This document shows positions 33,792 to 49,620 of a DNA stretch of 64,000 nt, piece after piece. The stretch comes from Arctopsyche grandis (Eukaryota; Arthropoda; Insecta; Trichoptera; Hydropsychidae). The notes under the pieces were generated by a model that did no database searches, was not told the DNA's origin, and saw only the letters and a program-made list of their open reading frames with translations. The DNA is taken from the NCBI RefSeq assembly GCF_051622035.1, contig NC_135359.1, forward strand, positions 21,548,001 through 21,612,000, in the 5' to 3' direction. Positions within the stretch are counted from its first letter, which is position 1; every line of letters starts with the position of its first letter. The translations under genes were made by a program, and so were the position numbers.

Positions 33792-35202
33792 CTAAAATGT
33801 GCTGCCTTCAGGTGGCTGAGATAGTTTCATATTATCTTTGAGAGTCATTATGCGTCTTAACTCTTGTAGAACAGTTTTAATAGTATAATCTCTTTGCCAC
33901 CTCGCTAATATAGGAACCTGTCGTTGATCAACCTGAAACAATTGATTAATAAATATTATATAATACTTAAAACTGTCGAGAATTGAAGTAAAATCATAAT
34001 TATTAAATAAAATACTATATAAAATGTGTCGAGTTAAAAGAAGATAAAACAAACCGTTCCATTTGAACTGTTGATGCAATTAATATTGATCCTAGAGAGA
34101 AATTTAGCTGATGGGGCATCATCTGGATATCTTGCACCGCATTCTATTTTTAATGAATACATCCTATTTTCATATGGAGTCTGAAAATCACAAAAATTCG
34201 TTTATATAAATTATGCACAGATACAATCCGGGAGAAAAATGTCAGGTTTTCACATAGCATATTACATCGTTATCTCGAATACATATTATGCATATTATAA
34301 TACTCATGGAACATACACACACATACGATAACCAAGCACATAAACATATTTTATAATAAAATGATTAGTCTCTTTGACATTGTATGAAAAGATCCCACAT
34401 GAACTCAGAAATTTTAACGAATTTAAGAATTTTTTTCCATAATTGTACAATTATCGAGTGCAATTATTTATGATGAAATACTACTGTCTTCTAATGCTAA
34501 ATTTGATTTAAAGCCCACACAAAAGAAAGCACCGCAGGCGAAATTTTTAATTAAATATTAAAATATTCCATGTATAATCCTATCGATTCACCTATGTATC
34601 TATATTGCTCACCGTGATTTTTCTGGGAAACGTGCCAAGTTAACGGGGAAGTGTAGTTGCCCAGAAAATAGGATGATCAAATAGAAATTTTCCCAATACA
34701 AACTGAGTTATCACCCAGAGTGATTTCTTTAGATAGAAAATTATTTGAGATATGGAATATTGCGACTTGATAAATTACAGTTTGCCCGCAGCGAATAGGT
34801 TAGGAAAGTGTTCAGGCCAAGATGTATAGGTTGTCTACATAAGTGAAATTCAAAAGCGGTGGGGGTACAATGGAGGGTTATATTCGTGAAATCGAAGGTC
34901 ACGTGGATAGGGAGGCGGAAGTTTACCCTGGGCGGTCCGATGATCATGCCGGTCCAGTGCGTGAGCGTCATGTCGTCGTCGTTCTCGAGCCCCCACGAGA
35001 TTGTGCCGTCGCCTACGCCCTTCTGTCCTTGCTCGAGCTCCTCCAGCAGCCGGAAGTTGCGAGGAACCACTGCGGAGAAAGAGGAGAGGGCATTGAATCG
35101 GTGTCGATACGATACGATACGACACGGAACCGCAACCGCAATCGAATGACGGCAGGCAGGTAGATCGATTTACTCACCCACACCAGAGGACGGCACCGCC
35201 AT
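33792..35202 (-). CDS. Uev1A: Ubiquitin-conjugating enzyme E2 variant (Uev1A/Mms2)
   Basis: Four minus-strand exons: 35178-35202, 34927-35069, 34055-34180, 33792-33932, giving 144 aa, the family length. Uev proteins pair with Ubc13 to build K63-linked ubiquitin chains for NF-kB-type signalling and DNA-damage tolerance. The start [20 protein letters not shown], the [19 protein letters not shown] block, [29 protein letters not shown], and the end [20 protein letters not shown] are diagnostic. The E2 active-site Cys is absent, as expected of a variant. Phases are consistent and all introns are GT-AG. Confidence 0.95.
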
Positions 35203-36403
35203 GTCTGGATGATAGTCGATGGCAGGTTGCGATAGTCCTTTGACAGATCTGTCTGGTCTCCGGCACCACCAAGAGTCGGATCTCGCGCTCACTCTTCACT
35301 CCTCACTCCTCACTCGTCGCTCTCTCTCAGCCGCACTCGCCGCAGACCGCAGACCGCACTCGCACTCGCACTCGTCACTCGTCACCCGTCGCTCTTCACC
35401 CGCCACCGCGCCGGCACCCAACACCCGTCACCTCAATAGCACGTCTTCATCTTATTTCGAATGTTTTTTTAGAACTACCAAGTGCTAAGACCATTACGCA
35501 AGCGGTAACGATGGGTGCCCGCTATTTCTATTAAATACTTGTGATATTATCAACCACAAGTTCTTCTTTTTCGAACTCGTTTTGAAAATATTTTATTTTT
35601 AACTAATAGGCCGACTAGCGATGAATGCCGCCGTGACAAATATATTTTCCCACCATAGAAGAAGAATGTGTAGGAATATAGTACAACTTGTGCTAATACA
35701 TCAAAACCGGCGATCTCATCATCGGTCCTGTCCAAAACCGCATAACTCAAGGGAAACGACCCTTCGACCATTCCAGAAAAAAAGTTTATAGGGAGGTTGA
35801 AGGTTTTGGACCATTTCCCAGCCTATGGAATTTCAGTTGAATTTTGAAGAGGATCTTTATTACTCGATTAATACAGGTGTATTTGTATGTACAGCGAAGT
35901 AGGTAAAGGATTCACTGGAACGAGCTAGGTCGAGTTCCTGAAGCTCACTGGCATCTGGGGACGATGCACTGGTTTATAAAGGTGTTGCTTGAGCAACGCG
36001 TAGCTGGGCTGGTGAGATCACGTTCTGGAAGATTCCGACGGGGTCGAGGTCTTCCTTTGTGTTCGATGTTTGATGCGTAGTTGCGTAGCTCCTTGGTATG
36101 TACGAAGAGGTTGACGCTTCGGAGATGTGAACTGGTTGAACTCCAGTGGATCACTCTGGTGTTGTGGGCTGCTGCGTTGCTTTATATACGTTTTGGGTTG
36201 GAGCGTGTCGCGTGCAAATGCTTTGTCTTCGTTTCCAGAACATGTGTGTTGGAAACACGTGTGACCTATTTTCAATGCGCGTGCATTCGGTGCGTGCGTT
36301 GACCTATTTATGAGGCGCGTGCAGTATAGCTGGGGTCGGCGTCGTTCGTTTGCCACGAGTAAATGTCTTTTTACGACCCGTGTGTTCGGTATCCTGATGA
36401 TAT
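35203..36403. other. Uev1A upstream region and a GC-richer repetitive-looking block
   Basis: 35270-35420 is CTCACTC-rich simple sequence upstream of Uev1A. From about 35840 to 36403 the DNA is GC-richer than its surroundings and has the style of an LTR or other transposon remnant. No borders or coding were found. The TRIM element at 36404 sits at its right edge. Confidence 0.35.
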
Positions 36404-37480
36404 TGTGGCGGCTCGCTTATACGACATGGTCGAGTTTGGTTGCCTTCCTGCGAGTGGGAACCAACTCGGCTGGGTTCGGAGAGCTACTACTCACTCTGTC
36501 TTCAGCTGTCATATAATAAACACGTGCATTAACATGCCAGTCGTCTCATTCGTTCATCCTCCATACTGGTGACCCCCGACATCGAGCCACGCAGCCTCGA
36601 TCAATTTCAACATGCCGCTCATCCCTGCCTCGCCGAGCCAGGCAGGAAGCTACCCGCCGCGCCCCCATCGCCATCAACACGCGTCGCGGCCCGCGGGTGA
36701 CAATAAACGAGCAGACACGGCTACCTACCTACCTACCTACCTACCGACGTCCAGCCACAACGTCGATGACAGGTGCTTACAAAAATGGGGGAGCGAATGA
36801 GACGACGATCTTGACAGCTGGATGTGGAGTCATGCGCGATCCACTACACATAGAACGGTCATCCAGCACCACAAGACATACACCACCTCAGCACCATCAT
36901 CATCATCATCAAGGCCCCGTCCGTCCCCACGAGCGTCGTCACGCCGAGACGGGCGGTAGCGCTACAACACCTCCACGAGCCACAACGACTCACGGTCCAG
37001 CTCGGAGTATCATCAACCACATCGATGCCCCTGCCGCCCCCGCCGCCCCACCAACCGACATCAGCCTCGGAAGAGCGGCGCCGCCGCAGCATCGCATCGC
37101 GCGACCATCGGACCACCCACCGTCCTGCTCGCGACGTCACCGCCCTCGAATCTACCGACCATTCAGGGCGGTACACCTATGTACACAGCGGATGACCCAC
37201 GTCAACATTTTTTTTCTCCCCACGTAATAATTTTTTCTCTTTGTGTAACAATAATTTTTTTCTTTTGGTAAAATTTGTTTCTTTGTAATTTTGGTATCGC
37301 TGATGCTGGGGGGGGAGTGATGTGGCGGCTCGCTTATACGACATGGTCGAGTTTGGTTGCCTTCCTGCGAGTGGGAACCAACTCGGCTGGGTTCGGAGAG
37401 CTACTACTCACTCTGTCTTCAGCTGTCATATAATAAACACGTGCATTAACATGCCAGTCGTCTCATTCGTTCATCCTCCA
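36404..37480 (+). mobile_element. TRIM-type LTR retrotransposon (no coding capacity)
   Basis: Two 160-bp LTRs (36404-36563 and 37321-37480) start TGTGGCGG and end CATCCTCCA. A putative primer site TGGTGACCCCCGACATCGAG starts at 36567, three bases after the left LTR. A purine tract GGGGGGGGAGTGA directly precedes the right LTR. Flanking hexamers TGATAT and TAATAT match at 5 of 6. The 757-bp interior is GC-rich with a CTAC repeat (about 36721). Its open frames are low-complexity (Pro/His/Thr/Arg-rich) and show no gag or pol motif. Confidence 0.85.
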
Positions 37481-37962
37481 TAATATATATGAGACAATTC
37501 TCGTCTTCAGGCCTTAGGTATGTGAAACGGTAATAATTGTGTTTTTATAATAGTTTTGAAAATTAAATCTATTTTTTTTCAATAGAAAAGGTCATATCGT
37601 AATACTTCATATCACCCTGTAAATTGTCATTCACTGGTTTTAATTGACGACTTTATTATTTGAATGGCGGGAGGGAAATGATATGTCACCTACCAACATG
37701 CTTACACTTTTATATTGCTGTCGATTGATAGTGAACGATGTTAAATGTATATACTCATTTTTAGCTTTAAATTCGAGTGATTAAATATTTTCAACGCCGC
37801 CTCTGAAAGGATTGCTGGCCCTAAAAGTCAATTTGCAAGATGATTTAAAGAATGTTAGGTTATGTTGTTGAATGTGAGTTGGCACGCGTGATGGTGTTGT
37901 CCGTGTCCAAGTTGAAGTGCATTTGGCGCGCGTCGTTCGGCGTCCGAGATCGATCTCGAGGA
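37481..37962. other. PRMT7 upstream region
   Basis: AT-rich spacer, then the probable PRMT7 promoter. An upstream in-frame ATG occurs at 37852. Confidence 0.4.
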
Positions 37963-40933
37963 ATGGTTTCGTTCGTGTTGGGGTCGGGCGGGTGGAGGCC
38001 GGTGTCTCCAGACTACGACTATCACCAGGAAGTGGCCCGAGCCGCGTTCGCCGACATGTTGCACGACGAGGAGCGGAACCGGAAGTACCGACTGGCACTC
38101 CAGCGTGCTATCGCGCGCCTCAGATTGCAGAAGAAACAAGTACGAGTGCTGGATATAGGTCAATATTGTCAACATCTATTTCATTTCATTTTGACACTTT
38201 TCACTCAATGACTTTTGATTTGAATCTAGTAATAAGACTTACAAAAAATATATATATATATATATTATTTTATATTTTATATAAGGGTTGACGATTTCTT
38301 AAAGCTAATCTGTAGGATAGTAAAAAATTGTTGCTTAAATATTTACTTTATATGAAAACAAGATTTTTTTAATGACAAGTTCTCTTTTTTGTTAAAATAT
38401 TTCGAAATATTCATATTTTAATTTACTGGTTTTAAATACTTTCAATGCTTATTCACAGGCACTGGAACGGGCTTGCTTTCGCTAATGGCAGCCCAAATGG
38501 GGGCAGATTCGATCGTAGCTTGCGAAGCGTTTAAACCGATGGCTGATTGTGCACTGAAAATAATCGAGGACAATGGTTTTAAGGACAAAATACAGCTGAT
38601 ACCGAAAAGGTCGACTGATCTCACTGTCGGGGAGGATGGAGATATGAAATATAAGGCAAATATACTAATTACTGAAGTATTTGATACTGAACTGATCGGA
38701 GAAGGTGCTATAGAAACGTTTCAACATGCTCACTGTGTATTGTTAGAAGACGATTGTATCGTTATACCGGATTCCGCTACAGTTTATGCTCAAATAGTGG
38801 AGTGCCCCACTCTTCAACGTTGGAATAAGATTACGGATACTGTTGTTGATGGCTCAAATAAACTTCTTGAAGCACCATTGGAGGTAATTTTTTAGTTTAA
38901 AAACAAATCATTCACAGAATTTCAATGGTAATTTTGTTTTGAGAATGTCTACAATTTCAGTTTTTTTTTTCAAGATCAAAAAATGTCCTGGAAGTGCTGC
39001 TGTTCATGACATACAGCTGAGCCAACTTCCGCGTTCATCATTTCGAGAAATTACCAAACCAATTGCAATATTTCAATTTGATTGGACTGGAAAGAAAAGC
39101 ATTAAGAAAAACGAAACATTGACGTTCACTGAGAAGTCATTGATAACTGGTTCGATTGAAATGATTTTCATGTGGTGGGATTTAAAAATGGATCCGAAAG
39201 GTCTCGTCAAAGAAAAGATAATCAAAATTTGAATAAATTAATTTGTTAGAATTACTCGACAATTTCACTTACAGGTGAAATTCTTTTGAGCTGTGCGCCA
39301 TGGTGGAATCATCCAGATGCAGATTTTAGTAAGGCTAATCCGGAAAACAGCATACCTTGGCGCGATCATTGGATGCAAGCAGTTTATTATTTTCCCGAGA
39401 CAAAACATGTTTCTTTTAATGATGTAATTACTCTACATGCCTCGCATGATGAATTTTCATTGTGGTTTAATATGGCAATCAATGATGACTCCTCCGATGT
39501 AGATCGTGTCCGGCCAGTTTGTGAATGTGGAGTACATATGGCATATTCTAGAACTCATGTTGCTTATATGAATGATTTGGAAAAGAATAAGACATTTGTT
39601 AATGCGTTGAAGGAAAGTATCGATGGGGAAAGTATTTGCTTGTGCTTAAACGGAGCTTCGCTAATTGGGTTACTTGCTGCCAAAATGGGAGCAAAAAGAG
39701 TTATATATGTTGAATCTGGAATAATTGGAAAAAGGATTCTAGAAAGTTATATAAAACATAATAATCTATGTGACATAGTTTCAGTTGTATCTGATTTAGA
39801 TTCGGTGTTTCAACATGAAAGCAAAAGTGAAATATCAGTAATAGTGAATGATCCTCACTTTTCTTTTGCAATTCTCCCTTGGGATAACTTTAAACATGGT
39901 CACTATTTAACAAAATTGCATACCATGCTACAACCAGATGTAAAGATTATTCCTGCTAGTTGTAGTGTATGGGTTATGAGTGTCGAATTTTTAGATTTAC
40001 ACAAAATAAAAGCACCTTTAAGAATATGTGAAGACATAGATTTGACTTTATTTGATAATTTAATTAAGGTAATTATTACCCACTGTTCTTTATTTTCATG
40101 GTATAGATCAGTCGATTTTGAAATATTTGTTCTATTTTAGGATTCTAGAGATAAATCTGACGATGAAATAGAAGCACAACCATTATGGGAATATCCATGT
40201 GTGTGCAGATCCATTCCAATAAAAATTGCTGATGTTAGTTTTCATATTGATATGGAAAATACTCAATCGTCGGATGGTTCTGTAAAATGTGAAAAGTTAG
40301 TTTTCATGGGTCTGGGTCACTGCAAGGAAAGTGACTTGATGGAAAAAATTTAAATCGATTCGTTGACTTGTCATTAACATTGTTCGGGGCTATCTATCTC
40401 TTTCATCATAATGTAACTCTGGCACATGGTAAAGATCTTTCAAATCTCTAACCCCGACTTATGCTAACGAGTCTACGAATCGATTTTCATTTTTTCCATC
40501 TTTCGACTTTCCATTAAGTCACATTCCTTGCAGTGACGGCCACCAAGTTTTCATTTAATTTTAATTATTTAGAATAAAAATAACACTTTTTATATGATTT
40601 CAGTAATGGATTAATTAATGCATTTGTATTTTGGTTGCAATGGGATTTGAATGGTACAAATAAGAATCTTATTGTAAATGGTCCTATAATGTCGCCTAAG
40701 ATTAACAAGAAAGTAGAATGGGACCCTAGTATACGTCAAGCTGTAAAAATTTTAGTAAGTTGATTTATAAGTTATGTAGTTTGATTTAGATGACTAGATT
40801 TTGTAATGTGTTTTTATCATTTTAGGAAGAAGGAACAATGCAGAAAGTTGGAGATATGTTAAATTATAACTTTTTGTACAATCCAAAAAATGATTTAGTT
40901 AGTGTAAATGCTTATTTAGATGTAAAACCGTGA
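37963..40933 (+). CDS. PRMT7: Protein arginine methyltransferase 7
   Basis: Seven exons (37963-38158, 38459-38883, 38975-39200, 39275-40068, 40141-40295, 40604-40754, 40826-40933) encode 684 aa, close to human PRMT7. PRMT7 makes monomethylarginine on histones, spliceosomal and other proteins, and has two tandem methyltransferase modules. Seen: [21 protein letters not shown]-binding [14 protein letters not shown]; the double-E loop [13 protein letters not shown]; the second-module entry [13 protein letters not shown]; and near the end PLWEYPC. The start at 37963 is chosen because it leaves a family-sized N-terminus before YDYHQE; the in-frame ATG at 37852 would add 37 residues. Intron 5 carries a MITE starting 12 bp past the donor. 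Confidence 0.93.
40308..40545. mobile_element. MITE with 9-bp target duplication in PRMT7 intron 5
   Basis: The arms share GTCACTGCAAGGAA and GTGACTT-ATGGAAA and continue through ATCGATTCGT. The perfect 9-bp duplication AGTTTTCAT lies at 40299-40307 and 40546-40554. Length 238 bp. It starts 12 bp after the exon 5 donor. Confidence 0.82.
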
Positions 40934-40942
40934 TTGATTTTC

Positions 40943-40948
40943 AATAAA
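40943..40948 (+). terminator. PRMT7 polyadenylation signal
   Basis: AATAAA nine bases after the stop codon ends, implying an extremely short 3' UTR if used. Confidence 0.5.
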
Positions 40949-42348
40949 GCAAATTAATAAGAATTTGGTTTGTTTTATCAAACAGGAGAAAAGTTGGGTG
41001 TTCCTTGTTATATTGATGGAGAAATTTTTTAATGATTAAATTATTATCAATGAAATATGTACATACATACATATGTGCCCATAATTATGTAAGTGGTCAA
41101 AAAAAAAATTGTTTTTTTAAGTCGATTTTATCGTTTAATATATGTAGCTTATATTGTAATATGTAATTGATTAAAAAAAAAAGTTTAATAATTATGGGTA
41201 CATATATAGATTAATGATAATTTAGTCATGATAATGTCAGGTTTCAGTTCATATTTTATCTTTTCTGAATGAATTGATTACTATATTTTAAAACTAAATA
41301 AGTCATTTTAATTCTTAAGAAACTGATAAATTATTTCTAGTAACAATCAAATATATATTAAAATTAATTACTGTAGCTAGGATATGAATTATGGTTAATA
41401 AATAAAAGCTTTCAAATTATCTTTTGTGTCTTCGTTCAATACCAATGTCAATACATATTCATTTGCCGTATTATTTTAATCCAAATGGCCAATGACTACC
41501 GCACGGTCAACAACTAGTGTTTACACTAGTACATATTACCGATTAAATTCACGAAGAAACTAAAAAGGGTTATTGTGTTGATGACAATGCTCAAATTATA
41601 TTATAAAAACAATAATTCAACTATAAAAAAGTAAGTAAGTATATTAAATCAATCTCGGTGAGCATGGTTTCACAAATTCTCTTTAAATGAACTCTTCGTT
41701 TCTATACTTGAATATAATATGTCATCAGTTTTGAATAAGATTAACAATTTTATGTTTGTTACAGCTACATGCATATGTATGTAATGAAACCAAACTAGTT
41801 AATAATTTTATTTCAAATAATTAATTTGCATTTAGTAAAAGTTGGGATAAGTCGTAAAATAGTAGAGATATTGAAAAATGTTTCTGGAATGATTACTACA
41901 GTTCATTTAACGAAAATTGATGTTTCGCAGGAGATCCCATCTGGCACTCAAGTTCTCGTTAGTACAATATTTCGCGTGGGTAGATTTCGATTAATGGAGT
42001 TTTTGGGTGCCCAGATGTTTCGTGATTGAGATTTTAGTGACGTGCGCGAGATTGCTTTTTGCGGAATAATCACCGAACCTTAAGCGGCCGCGAACACCGT
42101 GCGTGTGAGTCGAAATGTGAGTGTGTACGTTCGCGCGCGAGTGTAGAGCCCGCTTTAAATCTAAATAGAAGACCACGAAAATTTCTATAACAGATCAACG
42201 AGGATTTCGAATTATCGAGTTCGAGTTGTATAAATAAAAAAAATACATAAAACCCATTTTTAATGCGATTGCACGCATCATATATATATTTTTAGTTTTT
42301 AATTAACGTTTAAATTTTTACATTTGAATAAATATAAGCACACATTCA
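40949..42348. other. Spacer with small repeat remnants
   Basis: A short inverted pair, GTGCCCATAATTAT near 41073 and GTACCCATAATTAT on the other strand near 41205, suggests a mariner-like MITE. About 41940-42078 is a degenerate copy of the family at 12230 and 56254, ending GCGGAATAATCACCGAACC. No gene seen. Confidence 0.45.
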
Positions 42349-42993
42349 AGCTCTGACCGCACTATGCGACAATCGAACGATCCGACACTTCACAACGGTA
42401 CGCGACCAAATATTGTTTGTATGAAATTGTATAAGATGCACTGCGCGACAGTCGCATGACGTGGAACGACACCTTGCGTCAAAGTTGACTTTTCCACCAA
42501 CTTTGACGCAAGGTGTCGTTTGCGACGTGACGCACTGTCGTTGAGTGGGGGTTGCCTTGCGACTATTATTCTCCTTCTTCATATCGTGACTTTGAAATAG
42601 CATGTAGCTATAATCTTTTGGTTTTTCTCGATTGTTCTTCTTCCTCGCATATCAAATATACTATGGGGGATGAACGAATGAGACGATTGACATGTTAATG
42701 CACGTGTTTATTATATGACAGCTAAAGGCAGAGTGAGTAGTGGCTCTCCGAACCCAGCCGAGTTGGTCCCCACTCGCAGGAAGGCAACCAAACTCGACCA
42801 TGTCGTATAAGCGAGCCGCCACAATACTATAATAGCGTCCGTTTCGTCCATTTTGCTCCGAGGTACCGAAAGAATGATTGACATAATTTAGAGTGTCGCA
42901 TCGCTGTCGTTCAAGTGCGATTTACCTAAAATTGTCACACACTGTTGTGAAGTGTCGGATCGTTCGGTTGTCGTATAGTGCGGTCAGACCTTT
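42349..42993. mobile_element. Inverted-repeat transposon carrying a nested solo LTR
   Basis: TCTGACCGCACTATGCGACA (left) matches the right end read from the other strand (TCTGACCGCACTATACGACA). The match continues through CGAACGATCCGACACTTCAC, for arms of about 45 bp. An internal palindrome (CAACTTTGACGCAAGGTGTC and complement) lies near 42465-42520. No transposase and no clear target duplication. A solo LTR interrupts it at 42664-42823. Shorter relatives lie at 56528 and 56698. Confidence 0.75.
42664..42823 (-). mobile_element. Solo LTR (160-bp family), reversed
   Basis: 160 bp, the reverse complement of the LTRs at 25576 and 36404. Target duplication ATACTA at 42658-42663 and 42824-42829. 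Confidence 0.85.
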
Positions 42994-44005
42994 AGAAGCG
43001 AGTTGTGTCAGTGTGTCGAGAGTCGAATGCATTGGTACCGAAAAGGTGACGGGTGCGGGTGTTTAGTGGGAGTGGGAGTGAGAGTGGGAGAGAGAGGGAG
43101 CAGGGCCGCGCCTGGGAACGGAGCGCGCCCCCGAGGCTCCGCGCGGTTGGCGCCCCCTTGTGAGTACGCTTCGCCCCTTCCCCACCCCACCACACCACAC
43201 CCGCCCCTCGCCCCGCTTTCCTTCGTGGGGCTCGTTCGGCCACCACCACTCGCACCACCTCGAGAGAACCCCGAGAACTCGTCTTTCGCACCCCGACTCT
43301 CATCGGCCAAATATTTGTGTTGTCCGCGCGCACCATATTTCAAGTGACCCGCTTCGTTCTGTCATTAAATAACACAACACGGTGTCTACACAACACTTCG
43401 TCTCGTCCATGTTGTCCCTGGATTGACGCGTTCGACGCTGCTACTGCTGTTCCGTCGGCCGTCTGCGATTTGCTGACATTAACAATTTTTGCGATTATGC
43501 TGACCGTGTGTGTGTGTGTGTGTGCGGATGCTCGTCGTGATATCGAATCGACAAATTGCAAGTTGACAGTTTAACCGATTTTCGCGCAATATTTAGGCCG
43601 AACTTGTGAATTGTGCAAGAGCCCTAGCGTTCGCCGAATACGCCCCCCTGGGAAATTTAAGCCATATTCAGGGATCCGTGAGCTATTTTTATAGCTTGCA
43701 TATCAAATTACAATTTTTCAATTTTTTGTATGGCTTCGAATTATTTCATAATTTTCTTTACATTTTCCATTTCATTTTAAATGAAAAGCCTCATCGTTAA
43801 CATTTGGACGCACTATTTAAAAACATAATATTTTTATTCTGAATTTTGTATTGAAATTTTTAAACCTGAATATTTTTGATTTACATTTCTGCATTTCAGA
43901 TCCCAATCAATATAAAAAAATAAAAATCAATATTTAAAAAGTATAGTAATCTTATTTCAATATAATCAGAAAAACGGTATCTGAACTATTTAATACAAAT
44001 TTTTC
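42994..44005 (+). promoter_or_regulatory. Putative SNRK promoter and 5' untranslated exon
   Basis: 43000-43600 is GC-rich in otherwise AT-rich DNA. A donor-like CTTGTGAGTAC at about 43157 could splice to the acceptor TTTCTTCAG at 44880, just before the first coding exon of SNRK. This is inference from composition and splice signals only; a TG repeat lies near 43508. Confidence 0.35.
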
Positions 44006-44353
44006 GGCAAAGGTATAGCGCTGGGTCACCGACTGTTTTGACGTAAGATCCAACATGGCTGCCACGCATTTTTCATTTTTATTTTATCGATTTCTTATAT
44101 AGTTTTATTTTATAGAAAAAGTTTTATATTTTTGGAATTAAATTTAAGACGATTTATTTATTTTTAATAAAATACTTTGTCATCCAAACTATTGCTTCAT
44201 CTAATTTTATATTTATAATTTTTTTATTAAATTGTTTTGATATTATTTATTATTTTTAATATTTATATTTCATTAATAATGAAATTAGGCAGAGCCCCGT
44301 TTCATTTGGATCATACGTCAAAACAGTCGGTGACCCAGCGCTATACCTTTGCC
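44006..44353. mobile_element. MITE with about 40-bp near-perfect inverted ends
   Basis: GGCAAAGGTATAGCGCTGGG and the following TCACCGACTGTTTTGACGTA at the left are repeated exactly, in reverse complement, at the right end. The interior is AT-rich. No target duplication could be assigned. The near-identity of the ends implies a young element. Confidence 0.8.
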
Positions 44354-44816
44354 TTTTGTAATAATTTATTAGTTAAAAATTACATGTAATTTAAAAAAAA
44401 ATAATGTTTTTTATACAAATAAAACAATTGACTGTATAATATGTACATACATACATAAGTATAATAAAATATGATTTAATTTACATATATGTAGTACAAA
44501 TATAAGTATTTTGGGAGTATCGTATCAATTAAATATGGTATTATTATTAATATATTTATTCAGTAAAGTTCAAAGCAATAATATAATATAAAAAGTATTA
44601 TTTAACGTAAATTATATAATTATGTATGTTGAAATACGTTTATATAGACAAATTAATTTAAAGTACACATGCAGGATGTTAATACTTCAATGTGGAAATT
44701 ATAAATAAATTGTGCAAATCTAGATCATTCCTGACCCACTTAAATTACATACATAGATGAAAAACGAGTCCAAGTGTAAGACATTCCGAATCGTATATTA
44801 TTTTTGTACGTTTTAA

Positions 44817-48379
<3,563 letters not shown>

Positions 48380-49612
48380 CTGCGTCATAGTAAATAAAAT
48401 ATACATACATATGTATATTATATACATTGTAAAATGTCACTACTTTGTATACTTATTAATGTCTAGTAAGTGTTAAGATTCTGTTAATTTATTATGGAAA
48501 AGTTTATTACAATGTTGTGTATTTACTTTAAATATTTATAATTTATTAATGATATATACTTAATGTATTGCATTAGTCCAACGTTTGGATAGGTACATAA
48601 GTGTGTCTGTTTTTGTTACTATTACATATTTATTGTGTATGTATACTCGTGTGAGCATTTGGATGCATTTGTGTTTATGTATTTAAATGCATGATAGTAT
48701 CCGCGTGTATGTGCGAGCACTTTCATGTTAAAATCATTTTTTTGATAAAATATTGATGGTGCCAAAGTACACTGTTTTTTAGTGCCATGATTTTCTGAAA
48801 TTCATTTTTATTTAGCATTTATATTGATAACTTCACTGTGCTAGAAATTTTTCAGGTAATTATGACTGACTAGGTAATAAGATTTATTTATACTACATAT
48901 AACCGATATTGCATACTGTAATGCGATATAATGCACTAACTGCAATATTACACTTAAGATTCGATTACATATACATATATATATATATATATTTTTTAAT
49001 TTATTATCAATTCGTATTACAAATGGAATTCACACTTTTTATGTCTACATTTTATTTTTAATGTAAGAGTGTGATATTTTGTTTCAAGTGTATGTAATAA
49101 TTCTACAGTGTGGATATTCTTAGCATACACGTTTACGTTTATACCGTTGTATTTGTGTTTGAAATATACATACATACTTCATAATTATTTTAATGCTACA
49201 TCAGCGATATGCTACTTATGTACATTGTGTTAAATGTATAAAAGGTATAATGGATACATACACATATGGTACTTTTTATGATGATATTTATACAGTATAC
49301 TGACAGTTTTATTTAGAGATAAATTAACGGACCAATTAATTTATTATTCAATTTAAAAATATTACCAATTTTTTGCAATTCCTTTGTATACATACATATG
49401 TATGCATAATGTGCGGAATAGAATTCTAAAATTTATTATAACAAATGTAAGAATTTTTACGTAATAACATCACTTTCATCACTTTGTTGATTTGTTCAGT
49501 TTTTTCATAATTTTCTTTCAATTTTATTAAGTTTACTTGATTATACATACATACATTTCATTTCATAATATTAGATTTGTTTTTGATATGTTGACATGAA
49601 TACCGGAAATAA
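48380..49612. other. AT-rich spacer, probable SNRK 3' UTR
   Basis: Rich in ACATACAT and a TA microsatellite near 48980. No coding exon seen. Confidence 0.4.
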
Positions 49613-49620
49613 AAAAGGAC

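Noticed and set aside
36612-37227. Pro/His/Thr-rich frames as gag of the TRIM
   Set aside because: No capsid, zinc-knuckle, protease or polymerase motif; low-complexity GC-rich interior of a 1077-bp element.
43003-43574. Small frames in the GC-rich block before SNRK
   Set aside because: Several mutually overlapping frames on both strands with no homology; better explained as promoter and 5' UTR.
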